A stretch of DNA of 15,308 nucleotides from Dehalococcoidales bacterium. Lineage in GTDB: Bacteria > Chloroflexota > Dehalococcoidia > Dehalococcoidales > UBA5760. The notes beneath the pieces were generated by a model. That model saw nothing but the letters and a program-made list of their open reading frames with translations, was not told the DNA's origin and ran no database searches. Shown here piece by piece: positions 1 to 7,485 of the stretch (its first letter is position 1; every line of letters begins with the position of its first letter). The stretch is from positions 1 through 15,308 of the forward strand of contig JAQUOC010000021.1 in the NCBI GenBank assembly GCA_028717305.1, given 5' to 3'. Position numbers and translations under genes: made by a program.

Positions 1-554
1 AGTGCATACCAGTTGCAGGTATCCTGCTCGCTTCGTATTGGATGTATGGGCAAGTTATGGTTTGAGGCAGTCTGGTATACGTCAATGCCAACGCTCTCCA
101 TTGATGGGCGCGCTTTCTCAGGGAGACTGCATGGCTTGTTTTTGATAAGTGCACACTGCTCGCATATCTGGCACGGCTCATGCGGCATAGCAAAAGCACG
201 GTAGAAACCATCCAGAAAGATTTCCCTCTCCAGTTCGACAACATATTCAACATCTTGCTTAAAGCGTCGGTACTCGGTACCGCTGGCCGGCCACTTAGGC
301 AATTCGAAACGGTACTGAAAATGGAGCAGAATTAGTCGGGTGTAGCTATCTAGCACTCGTCGCGTCTCTTCATAATTAGGAACCATAGGCGGGCAGCAAT
401 GCCATTTCCCATAATCCGGACAGCCAAACCGGCACCTCCACTGTACCCAGGGGGCGGTAACGATGTATTTCGGGCTGGTAATAAGTGCGTCTACTGCCCC
501 GGCCTTAATAGCTTTCTGGCAATAGCCCTGAATCTTTTCTTGGTCGTTTTTCAC
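1..554 (-). CDS. DUF2284 predicted metal-binding protein (3' end outside window)
   Basis: This gene was not obvious as a start-to-stop frame because it starts with GTG and leaves the window. The start is GTG at 554: an in-frame TGA lies three codons upstream, and an AGGGTGA-type ribosome site sits 5-6 nt before it. The visible 184 residues contain a first cysteine cluster (C41, C45, C53, C54, in a context CPDYGKWHCCPP), then a long helical stretch, then a second cluster (C128, C131, C134, C142) followed by ARPSMESVGIDVYQTA. This two-cluster layout with the RPSMEA-GIDV block is what I recognise as the DUF2284 family of predicted metal-binding proteins, found mostly in anaerobes. The spacing suggests iron-sulfur or zinc binding, but that is inference. 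The biochemical function is unknown. Near its C terminus I also see C180. A good promoter lies about 50 nt upstream. Family call is fairly sure, role is not. Confidence 0.85.
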   Translation of the reverse strand, partial: MKNDQEKIQGYCQKAIKAGAVDALITSPKYIVTAPWVQWRCRFGCPDYGKWHCCPPMVPNYEETRRVLDSYTRLILLHFQYRFELPKWPASGTEYRRFKQDVEYVVELEREIFLDGFYRAFAMPHEPCQICEQCALIKNKPCSLPEKARPSMESVGIDVYQTASNHNLPIHPIRSEQDTCNWYA

Positions 555-610
555 TTTTTGTCACCCTTATCTCTACGCAGCCTGTAATCTAGAGCTCTCC
601 GATTCGGATA

Positions 611-639
611 ATTATATGCCAATATCTGAGACATCACAA
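611..639 (-). promoter_or_regulatory. Promoter of the DUF2284 gene
   Basis: On the minus strand a -35 box TTGTGA (634-639) and a perfect -10 box TATAAT (611-616) are separated by exactly 17 nt. Transcription would start near 604, giving a leader of about 50 nt before the GTG at 554. The right arm of the promoter touches an inverted repeat (639-672), which could be an operator. Confidence 0.65.
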
Positions 640-672
640 GCAGTCTGGAAAGCACCACAATACAAGACTGCT
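639..672. repeat. 8-bp perfect inverted repeat upstream of DUF2284 promoter
   Basis: AGCAGTCT (639-646) and its reverse complement AGACTGCT (665-672) are separated by 18 nt. The repeat begins at the -35 box of the DUF2284 promoter and extends upstream of it, with half-site centres 26 nt apart. That geometry could suit a dimeric regulator. It could also form a hairpin in RNA reading through from selC, but no run of T follows it, so an intrinsic terminator is not supported. The rest of the 555-821 interval holds a second imperfect promoter-like TTGACT at about 750 and nothing I can call as a gene. Confidence 0.4.
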
Positions 673-821
673 GCATTCAGGTGGAATACATCGACCGTAA
701 CCATTGTTTTTTCGCTAAAAAGGAGGGCAATTAAAGAAAAGTCAAGCACGGGGGGTGTTTGTGGCAGAATAGATAAGATTAGATGGTGAAAGAAGTTAAG
801 CAAATTGTTAAGCAAGAGAGC

Positions 822-917
822 TGGCGGGGGCGCATGGGAGTCGAACCCACCAGAGACAGGCTAGTGCCCCCCAACGGATTTGAAGTCCGCGAAGCCCACC
901 GGGACTCAGCCGCCCCC
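822..917 (-). tRNA. selC: tRNA-Sec (anticodon UCA)
   Basis: Reading the minus strand from 917, the RNA folds as a bacterial selenocysteine tRNA of 96 nt including an encoded CCA. The acceptor starts GGGGGCG and ends CGCCCCC, then discriminator G and CCA. The D arm is the long six-pair type (GAGTCC, loop CGGT, GGGCTT). The anticodon arm is CGGA-CTTCAAA-TCCG, so the anticodon is UCA, which reads UGA. A long variable arm follows (GGGGGCA paired with TGTCTCT around loop CTAGCC). The T arm is GTGGG-TTCGACT-CCCAT, closely like E. coli selC, including the G-U first pair. The eighth acceptor pair, usual in bacterial tRNA-Sec, is here a G opposite G. It accepts serine, which SelA converts to selenocysteine for SelB-dependent insertion. 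selA and selB are not in this window. Confidence 0.95.
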
Positions 918-937
918 TGACCATCAAACCTGGTATG

Positions 938-943
938 ATTATA
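938..943 (-). promoter_or_regulatory. -10 box of the tRNA-Sec gene
   Basis: A perfect TATAAT on the minus strand lies 20 nt ahead of the mature tRNA 5' end, implying a short leader removed by RNase P. No good -35 hexamer is found at 16-18 nt; instead a 6-bp inverted repeat (CCGGTA 953-958, TACCGG 965-970) occupies that area. The tRNA may also be reached by read-through from the glm operon, as no terminator is evident between 1061 and 943. Confidence 0.5.
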
Positions 944-1060
944 CTACAGCCCCCGGTAAAGGACTACCGGTCCCGGGGTGTAGCGACACTTCCGCCGGTT
1001 ATCAGCAATACCTCGCCGGAATTACCTGCGCCGGTATGGACGGATAACAGACTACGGCTG

Positions 1061-1705
1061 CTAAAGCGCCGGCTTGAGGACTATAATCCGGGTGCTCTCC
1101 GGCAGATCCCCGGCCTTGAACTCAACTTCGCTGGCATCCACTCGGCTGACATCTGTCTTCCCCTGAAGGAACTCGTCCACTCCGGCAACAGGGAAGGCAC
1201 ACCGCTCGTTCCGGTAGTGCATCGGTATCACCACCCGGGGCTTCAGCTGACTACAGACGGAGGTGGCATCCCCGGCATCGATGGTAAAATTACCGCCCAC
1301 CGGAATGAGCAGCACATCGACCGGACCTATCTCGGTAGCCTGCTTATCGCTAAGCCGGTGGCCCAGGTCACCGAGGTGACAGACCCTCACCCCGCTGACG
1401 GTAAAACAGAATACGGTATTGCCACCCCTCAGCCTGCCCCCCTCCCCATCATGGCAAGAAGAAACTCCCCTGAAGCTGATCCCTTTGACCTCTGCCGTAT
1501 TCCCCCTGACTACCTCGGGATTCCCCAGGACGGAGGATACGTTATTATGGTCGAAGTGGTCGTGGCTTACCGTGACGATATCGGCCGTCTCCGTTATGGC
1601 GGCATAGCTCAGGTCGCCGCCGGTGGTGTAGGGGTCGGTGATTATCCTAATACCGTCATCCGAGGTAATCAGAAAAGAAGCATGTCCCAGCCATTTGACC
1701 TTCAT
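1061..1705 (-). CDS. UPF0173-family metal-dependent hydrolase (metallo-beta-lactamase fold)
   Basis: The 214-residue protein starts MKVKWLGHASFLI, typical of UPF0173 hydrolases. It carries the metal-binding motif SHDHFDHN (HxHxDH) near residue 48, a second histidine in SSCHD, an aspartate in CHLGDLGH and a late histidine in IPMHYRN, so the two-metal site of the metallo-beta-lactamase fold looks complete. There is no signal peptide, so it should be cytosolic. The family's natural substrate is not settled. The ATG at 1705 is preceded by AGGAGGGT with 7 nt spacing. It starts 30 nt after pepA stops, and is probably the last gene of the glm-pepA transcript. Length is usual for the family. Nothing looks broken. 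Confidence 0.9.
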   Translation of the reverse strand: MKVKWLGHASFLITSDDGIRIITDPYTTGGDLSYAAITETADIVTVSHDHFDHNNVSSVLGNPEVVRGNTAEVKGISFRGVSSCHDGEGGRLRGGNTVFCFTVSGVRVCHLGDLGHRLSDKQATEIGPVDVLLIPVGGNFTIDAGDATSVCSQLKPRVVIPMHYRNERCAFPVAGVDEFLQGKTDVSRVDASEVEFKAGDLPESTRIIVLKPAL

Positions 1706-1735
1706 AAGCAGACCCTCCTGTGGATATCTCTTCAG

Positions 1736-3235
1736 CTAATCAGCCAGGTCGAGGACGAGATTCACCAGCGTACGCACGGGGACTCCGGTAGCCCCCTTGG
1801 TCAGGTAGCCTTTCTCCTTGTCGCTGATAAAAGTACCGGCGATATCCAGGTGGACCCAGGGGGTATCTCCGACAAACTCGGCGAGGAACTGGGCGGCCGT
1901 AATCGCACCGCCGTACCTGCTCCCGCAATTCTTGATATCGGCGACATCGCTCTTGTTCTGCTCCTTATACTGCTCATACATCGGCATCGGCCAGATAAGT
2001 TCTCCCGCCTTGCTGCCGGCCGCGATTACCCGGTCGATAAGCTCCTGACTATTGCCGAAAGCACCGCTACAGAAATCACCCAGGGCGACGTGGCAGGCCC
2101 CGGTGAGCGTGGCGACATCAACGATACGCTTAGCCCCGGCATTCTTGACATAACTCAAGGCGTCAGCCAGGATAAGCCGCCCCTCGGCATCGGTGGAGAT
2201 AATCTCAATGGTCTTACCCCCCATCGCCGTAAGCACATCACCCGGCTTGATGGCGCTGCCGCCGGGCAGGTTTTCCGTAGCCGGAATAACCGCCATAACA
2301 TTAATGCCAGGCTTAAGCTGAGCGAGTGCTCCCATCGCTGCCATAACGGCAGCTCCCCCCGCCATATCCCCTTTCATCTCCTCCATCTTCTCCGAGGGCT
2401 TTATCGAGATACCCCCGGAATCAAAGGTTATCCCCTTACCCACCAGGGCGATATCAACTCCGCCGTCATCACTACACCGGTAGTTAAGAATGATAAACCG
2501 GGCCGGCTCCTGGCTTCCCTGTGCCACACCCAGCAGTGCCCCCATCCCCATCTCTTTCATCTGCTCCTGTTCAAGTACGTTAATCTCCAACCCGTACTTC
2601 CCAGCCAGTTCTCTTGCCGTCTCCGCCATAATGGCGGGAGTCATGTAGTTAGCCGGTTCGTTAGCCATATCACGGGCACGACTGGTCGCCTCGGCCATAA
2701 TCCTGCCCTTAATGCAGCCCCGCTCCAGAACAGCACGCTCAGCTTCACTGGCTGCCACTATGGTAAACTCCCTGATCTCGCCATGTTCGGCCTCCCTGGT
2801 GATATGCCTGCGAAACGAATAAAGACCGAGCTGGGCACCTTCGGTCACCGCCTGAGCTGCCGTCTCCGGGGGAATACCGGCCACACCCACCCCCAGGGCG
2901 GTGGTAGCGACACTAACACAACCCTTCTGCCTGAGCAGACGGCAGACCTCAGCGACAGCGCCGCGAATCTTATCCATAGAGAGCTCCGATTGCTTACCCA
3001 GGCCGACCACAGCTACCCGGTCTGCCGGCAACCGGCCCAGGCTGTGAACCAGGGTAATTTCGTTCAGCTTACCCTTAATCTCACCCTGCGCGATAAGCCT
3101 CAAGACAGCCCCGTCCAGGGCACTGTCTATAGCAGCAACATCACCGCCAGGGGGCTCGGTACCGTCGAACACTCCTACCACGATAGCGCCGGCCTCAATC
3201 TCGGCAATGTTGTCCGCAATAACCTTAATATCCAA
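1736..3235 (-). CDS. pepA: Leucyl aminopeptidase, M17 family
   Basis: This is a complete 499-residue M17 cytosol aminopeptidase, which removes N-terminal residues from peptides using two metal ions. The N-terminal 160 residues match the variable macro-like domain. The catalytic domain shows GKGITFDSGGISIKP (K267, D272, K279), KGDMAG (D290) and STDAEGRL (D349, E351, R353). These line up with the E. coli PepA metal ligands and catalytic K and R at a constant offset of three. The canonical N of NTDAEGRL is S here. The start is TTG at 3235, supported by AGGGAGGT (3241-3248) at good spacing; no ATG is available near this position. It follows glmS by 65 nt, a gap with AT-rich sequence and no convincing promoter, so co-transcription with glmS is plausible. 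The first two steps of peptide recycling and amino-sugar supply may thus share expression, though this is inference. Confidence 0.95.
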   Translation of the reverse strand: MDIKVIADNIAEIEAGAIVVGVFDGTEPPGGDVAAIDSALDGAVLRLIAQGEIKGKLNEITLVHSLGRLPADRVAVVGLGKQSELSMDKIRGAVAEVCRLLRQKGCVSVATTALGVGVAGIPPETAAQAVTEGAQLGLYSFRRHITREAEHGEIREFTIVAASEAERAVLERGCIKGRIMAEATSRARDMANEPANYMTPAIMAETARELAGKYGLEINVLEQEQMKEMGMGALLGVAQGSQEPARFIILNYRCSDDGGVDIALVGKGITFDSGGISIKPSEKMEEMKGDMAGGAAVMAAMGALAQLKPGINVMAVIPATENLPGGSAIKPGDVLTAMGGKTIEIISTDAEGRLILADALSYVKNAGAKRIVDVATLTGACHVALGDFCSGAFGNSQELIDRVIAAGSKAGELIWPMPMYEQYKEQNKSDVADIKNCGSRYGGAITAAQFLAEFVGDTPWVHLDIAGTFISDKEKGYLTKGATGVPVRTLVNLVLDLAD

Positions 3236-3300
3236 CTGAAACCTCCCTGAAATTACTAATCATTAATTACATTATCTCACTATTCCGCCGGACCCGACAC

Positions 3301-5094
3301 TTACTCCACGGTCACGCTCTTGGCCAGATTCCGCGGGGTGTCTATCGGGCAGCCCCTCTCCCGGGCGGTATAGTAGGCCAGCAGCTGTAGGGCCACCACA
3401 TTCACCACAGCAGAAAACAGGAGATCAACCGCAGGCACAGAGATAACCATGTCAGCAAACTCGCCGACGTTATCGTCCCCCTCTTCGGCCAGTGCTATCA
3501 CGGGCGCCTTTCTCGCCTTGACCTCTTTGATATTGGACAGCATCGCCTGGTAGGTATTATCACGCGCCAGAATAGCGACCACCGGCGTATTCTCACCAAG
3601 CAGAGCAAAGGAGCCGTGCTTCAGCTCCCCGGCGGCATAGCCTTCGGCATGAATATAGGAAATTTCCTTTAACTTAAGCGCCCCCTCCAGAGCTATCGGG
3701 TAGTTTATCCCCCTACCGATGAAGAATACGCTCTCGTACCCGGCAAGATATCCGGCACATTCCTTAATGCCGTCCTTGTCGCTCAACAACCGCTCCAGCT
3801 TCTCCGGTAGCTGTCTTAACTCCATAACCAGGTCTGCCAGCCTTCTGGCATCGACCTTATAGCTCAAGATTGCCAGCGAGTAAAGGATAATAAGCTGAAC
3901 GGCGAAGCTCTTGGTTGCCGCCACCCCTATCTCAGGGCCAGCCCGGGTATAGACTACTTCATCGGCAATCCGGCTGGCGCTGCTATCCATCACGTTGGTA
4001 ATGGCCAGCAACAGGCATCCGGCCGCTTTTGCCCTCTTCATGGCCCTGAGCGTGTCCGCCGTCTCACCGGACTGAGTAATAGCAATTGCAACCGCCCCGT
4101 CCGGAGGCCGATCGTAGTAATTAACCTCAGAGGCCAGCTCCACTCTGACCGGAATACCGAGCACCTTCTCGATAATATACCTGCCCACCAGCGCCGCATG
4201 ATAGGAGGTGCCGCAGGCCAGGAGGGTCAACGGCCTGATATCACCCTGCATTTTGGTTAAATCAACCAGTGATTCCCCTGATGACTCATCCGATGACAAC
4301 CATCCGATAAGGGTATCCCGTATCACCCGGGGTTGCTCATGAATCTCTTTAAGCATAAAGTGTTCATAACCCGCTCTCTGGGCATCTTCGACACTCCAGA
4401 GAATCTTCTTCTCTTCCCAGGCAACCTCTCTGCCATCTCGCATAATCCTGATGCCCGCAGTACTAATCACCCCGAGGTCGCCATCCTCCAAATAGACAAC
4501 CCGGTTGGTATCATCCAGCACCGCCGGCACGTCGGAAGCGACAAAGTTTTCCCGATCACCGATACCGATAATCAACGGGTTGCCCTTCCTGGCAGCAACT
4601 AAATCAGACTCACCGGCGGCCAATACGATTATGGCATAGCAGCCCTCCACATCCTTAAGAGCAGTCGCCACCGCCCCCTCCAGGTCGCCCCGGTAGTATT
4701 TCTCAATAAGATGCGGGATCACCTCGCTATCCGTCTCGGAGATGAACCTGTGCCCTTCGGCTATCAACTGCTTTTTTAGCAACCGGTAATTGCCTATTAT
4801 CCCGTTGTGCACAACGGCAAACCGCCCCGAGCAATCACAATGCGGGTGGGCGTTTATCTGATTCGGCTCACCATGAGTCGCCCATCTGGTGTGACCGATG
4901 CCGGCCGTTCCCTCAAGGTGGGGAACCCTCTTCTCCAGATTCCCAACCTTGCCGGCGTCCTTATAAACTGTAATGCCGTTATCGGCTATCGCAATGCCGC
5001 AGGAATCATAGCCCCGGTACTCCAGCCTGAACAGGCTGTTAAACAGGATGGGCTGGGCCTGGCGGTAGCCGACATAACCAACGATGCCGCACAT
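3301..5094 (-). CDS. glmS: Glutamine-fructose-6-phosphate aminotransferase (isomerizing)
   Basis: This 597-residue enzyme makes glucosamine-6-phosphate from fructose-6-phosphate and glutamine, the entry step to UDP-GlcNAc. The N-terminal glutaminase half begins MCGIVGYVG, so Cys2 becomes the N-terminal nucleophile after removal of Met. HTRWATHG (68-75), HNGIIGN (96-102) and TDSEV (121-125) are the glutamine-site motifs. The C-terminal half has two SIS sugar-isomerase domains, with ACGTSYHA, TQSGETADT and LKEISYIHAEGYAAGELKHG, and ends NLAKSVTVE as in the family. The ATG at 5094 lies 2 nt after the stop of the upstream glmU-like gene, so translation is probably coupled; the ribosome site is weak (GGTGTT). 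No glmS ribozyme is expected, because there is no leader space ahead of it. Unlike its neighbours this looks like an ordinary bacterial GlmS. Confidence 0.97.
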   Translation of the reverse strand: MCGIVGYVGYRQAQPILFNSLFRLEYRGYDSCGIAIADNGITVYKDAGKVGNLEKRVPHLEGTAGIGHTRWATHGEPNQINAHPHCDCSGRFAVVHNGIIGNYRLLKKQLIAEGHRFISETDSEVIPHLIEKYYRGDLEGAVATALKDVEGCYAIIVLAAGESDLVAARKGNPLIIGIGDRENFVASDVPAVLDDTNRVVYLEDGDLGVISTAGIRIMRDGREVAWEEKKILWSVEDAQRAGYEHFMLKEIHEQPRVIRDTLIGWLSSDESSGESLVDLTKMQGDIRPLTLLACGTSYHAALVGRYIIEKVLGIPVRVELASEVNYYDRPPDGAVAIAITQSGETADTLRAMKRAKAAGCLLLAITNVMDSSASRIADEVVYTRAGPEIGVAATKSFAVQLIILYSLAILSYKVDARRLADLVMELRQLPEKLERLLSDKDGIKECAGYLAGYESVFFIGRGINYPIALEGALKLKEISYIHAEGYAAGELKHGSFALLGENTPVVAILARDNTYQAMLSNIKEVKARKAPVIALAEEGDDNVGEFADMVISVPAVDLLFSAVVNVVALQLLAYYTARERGCPIDTPRNLAKSVTVE

Positions 5095-5096
5095 AG

Positions 5097-6272
5097 TTAA
5101 AACACCAGGCTCTTATCGGGCAGCCGCCCCCTGATTAGCTTAAGCGCCTGCACCTCACTGTAGTTTCCCAAAATAGCGCCGGGCTGAGCGACTACGCCGC
5201 TTCCGATAGTGCAGCCCTCACCCAGCATCGCTCCCATCTTCACCGAGTGGTACGAATCGTTAACCTTAACCTCAGCCTCACCGCTCAAGGCAGTGAAATG
5301 CCCCCCGATAGCACAGCCGTTACCGACCACTGAGTCCTGGATAACACTGCCGGTAGCAATGGCAACATCGCTGCCGATGACGCTGTTTTTGATTTCACTG
5401 AAGGGCGAAACGATAACGTTATCGCCGATACTGGTAGCCGGCAGGATACAGACATTGGGGCCGATATCACAACCATCTCCGATGACCACCGGACCGACCA
5501 CAGATGAGTTTGCCCGTATCACGGCATCCCGCCCCACCGAGACCTGCCCTTTCAGGGAAACCCCTTTCTCAACAGTGCCGCCCATCTCAGCCCTGGCCTT
5601 AAGAATTACCACGCTGTTAAGCCCCAGCATATCCCAGGGATAGATAGCTTCAAGCCAGGGGCCATCCGTCTCGCAGGCATAGATAGTCTTACCACAGCCT
5701 ATCATTTTGTTGAGGACAGCCGAGATAGTCAGCTCGGTCTCGATATAGTCGAAAATCTCCCTACCGAAAGCATAAATCCGGGTCATAACCGTATTACTGC
5801 CTGCTTCTTTAGGCTGCTCTACGATATCCTTGACCACGCCGTCCTCAATATTCGCCACGCCGTACCTCTCCGGGTGCTCCACCCTTTTCACCAGGACGGC
5901 CGCCGGCTTAACGGTAACAAAGCGGGCAATGGTAGCGGCATCAATCAGTTTATCGCCGGAGAGGACAAGGAACTCATCCTGGGCCACTTCCCTGGCCTGG
6001 GCCAGGGCATGAGCGGTGCCCAGGCGTTCCTTCTGAGTGACATAGGTGATATCGACGCCGAGATGCTCTCCCGAACCCATATAGTCGAATATCTGCTCAC
6101 ACTTATAGCCCACCACTATTACAATGTTGCGAACCCCGCTCTGCGCCAATGTCTCAACCAGATACTGGAGGATCGGCTTGCCCGCTACAGGAAGCATTAC
6201 CTTCGGCCGGTTAACTGTAAACGGCCTGAGCCGCCACCCCTCACCCGCTGCCAGGATTATCGCCTGTTTCAT
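5097..6272 (-). CDS. Diverged GlmU-like sugar-phosphate nucleotidyltransferase with left-handed beta-helix
   Basis: The 391-residue protein has the same two-domain plan as its upstream neighbour: an N-terminal nucleotidyltransferase (AAGEGWRLRP at 8-17, RPKVMLPVAGKP at 22-33, GTAHAL at 85-90, GD at 106-107) and a C-terminal left-handed beta-helix from about 235 with hexapeptide repeats such as VVIGDGCDIGPN. Several positions differ from the working paralogue. The G-x-G-T/S-R position is W13. The sugar-site VNAGIY block reads VMTRIY. The acetyltransferase block IPHxxYVGDS is absent, replaced by a segment around SYHSVKMGAML. I infer that nucleotidyl transfer may persist with a different sugar, while N-acetyl transfer is probably lost. 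Alternatives are a glucose-1-phosphate nucleotidyltransferase or a regulatory partner of the other GlmU. ATG 6272 follows GAGAGGTG at good spacing and is 10 nt after the neighbour's stop. Confidence 0.8.
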   Translation of the reverse strand: MKQAIILAAGEGWRLRPFTVNRPKVMLPVAGKPILQYLVETLAQSGVRNIVIVVGYKCEQIFDYMGSGEHLGVDITYVTQKERLGTAHALAQAREVAQDEFLVLSGDKLIDAATIARFVTVKPAAVLVKRVEHPERYGVANIEDGVVKDIVEQPKEAGSNTVMTRIYAFGREIFDYIETELTISAVLNKMIGCGKTIYACETDGPWLEAIYPWDMLGLNSVVILKARAEMGGTVEKGVSLKGQVSVGRDAVIRANSSVVGPVVIGDGCDIGPNVCILPATSIGDNVIVSPFSEIKNSVIGSDVAIATGSVIQDSVVGNGCAIGGHFTALSGEAEVKVNDSYHSVKMGAMLGEGCTIGSGVVAQPGAILGNYSEVQALKLIRGRLPDKSLVF

Positions 6273-6282
6273 GTTTCACCTC

Positions 6283-7485
6283 TCAGGATATCCTTGCCCC
6301 CGGCAGGAAGACGCCGCTGACCACCGCTCCCGGTGCGATATAAGCGTTATTACCAATGACACTACCGGTATTGATACTGGCGTTAATACCGACCTCAACC
6401 CCGTCCCCGATGATAGCCCCCAGCTTGCGCCTCTTGCTGTCAATGCCATCCACCACTATATTCTTCTTGTCCAGACGCAGGTTGGCAATCTTGGCTCCGG
6501 AACCCAGGTTGCAGCCGGCACCGATAACACTGTCACCAACGTAATTATGGTGGGGAATCCTGGTCCCCGTCATGACGATGGAAGCCTTGACCTCGGTAGC
6601 GCCGCCGATACGGCAGCCGTCACCGATTGCAGTATGAGGACGAATATAGCAGTTGGGCCCGATGTCACAACCTTCTCCGATTATCACCGGCCCCACGATA
6701 TACGAACCCGACCTTACCACCGTATTCCTGCCGATAGCGACTGCACCCTTTATTACCACGTTCTCTTCCACTTCGCCCAGGTTGTCCGCCTCAATCTCCG
6801 CCAGCAAAGACTGGTTGGCCGCCAGCAGGTCCCAGGGATAGCTCAGGTTCAACCAGTAGCCAATCTCCTGATAAGAGACCTCCTGTCCGCTATCTATCAT
6901 CAACTGCAGGGAGTCGGTGAGCTCATACTCTCCACGCGGCGATTTTCCCGTCCGGGATATGGCATTGAAGATACCGGGGGTAAGACGGTAGATGCCGGCA
7001 TTCACCATACAGGAGGGAGGGCTGGCTGTCTTTTCATGGATACGGACCACCCTGCCCTCACTCAACTCAAGGACACCGACGCCCTGGGGATCCTCGGCAG
7101 GAAAGACGCTTACGGCGTTACCCCCCTGCTCCATTACCCGCCTAATATCTTGGTGCTTAACGATAATATCCCCGTTCAGGAGAAGGAAGTCGCCGCTAAG
7201 CAGCCCTTCAACCATGCGGAGCGCATCGGCAGTCCCCAGCTGCCGCCCCTGGCGACAGTATTCGATACTAACTCCCCACCGGCTGCCGTCGGCAAAGCAG
7301 TCGCGCACCTGCTCATCATGATAGCCGACAACAAAGACAAACTCTCCGATGCCCGCCTTTTTAGCCTCGACGACCAGATGCTCCAGTATGGGCCGGTTGG
7401 CGATGGGAATCATCACCTTGGGCCTGGTGTAAGTCAGGGGACGCATCCGGCTCCCCTCACCAGCCGCTAACATAACCGCCTTCAA
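6283..7485 (-). CDS. glmU: Bifunctional GlmU, archaeal type (nucleotidyltransferase plus N-acetyltransferase)
   Basis: This 400-residue protein probably acetylates glucosamine-1-phosphate and then attaches UMP to give UDP-GlcNAc. The N-terminal domain has LAAGEGSRMRP (6-16), RPKVMIPIANRP (21-32), LNGD (103-106) and VNAGIY (161-166). The C-terminal beta-helix (about 237 onward) carries RIPHHNYVGDS (309-319), AKIANLRLD (331-339) and KRRKLGAIIG (351-360). From memory these match the acetyltransferase site of the archaeal ST0452-type enzyme from Sulfolobus (histidine H312, Y315, N335 and nearby lysines here) better than E. coli GlmU. The start is TTG at 7485, with GGGAGGAG as ribosome site inside the 3' end of glmM; the stop of glmM overlaps it by 4 nt (TTGA). 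Both active sites look intact, so this is my choice for the real GlmU of the operon. Confidence 0.87.
   Translation of the reverse strand: MKAVMLAAGEGSRMRPLTYTRPKVMIPIANRPILEHLVVEAKKAGIGEFVFVVGYHDEQVRDCFADGSRWGVSIEYCRQGRQLGTADALRMVEGLLSGDFLLLNGDIIVKHQDIRRVMEQGGNAVSVFPAEDPQGVGVLELSEGRVVRIHEKTASPPSCMVNAGIYRLTPGIFNAISRTGKSPRGEYELTDSLQLMIDSGQEVSYQEIGYWLNLSYPWDLLAANQSLLAEIEADNLGEVEENVVIKGAVAIGRNTVVRSGSYIVGPVIIGEGCDIGPNCYIRPHTAIGDGCRIGGATEVKASIVMTGTRIPHHNYVGDSVIGAGCNLGSGAKIANLRLDKKNIVVDGIDSKRRKLGAIIGDGVEVGINASINTGSVIGNNAYIAPGAVVSGVFLPGARIS

Noticed and set aside
13..204. A 63-codon plus-strand frame
   Set aside because: Antisense to the second cysteine cluster of DUF2284.
612..815. A 67-codon minus-strand frame between selC and DUF2284
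   Set aside because: It spans the promoter and the inverted repeat of DUF2284, has no clear ribosome site and an unremarkable sequence.
735..821. Intrinsic terminator after selC
   Set aside because: The downstream strand has direct GCTTAAC repeats but no GC stem followed by a T run.
935..3250. A 771-codon open frame on the plus strand
   Set aside because: It is fully antisense to pepA and the UPF0173 gene, whose catalytic motifs are clear. It lacks any recognisable domain and is rich in H, R, P and G, as expected of a shadow frame in GC-rich DNA.
5095..5120. A glmS ribozyme or riboswitch ahead of glmS
   Set aside because: glmS starts 2 nt after the upstream gene's stop, so there is no leader; nothing resembling the ribozyme core is visible.
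6124..7470. A 448-codon plus-strand frame
   Set aside because: Antisense to the intact glmU gene; composition is shadow-like with no domain.
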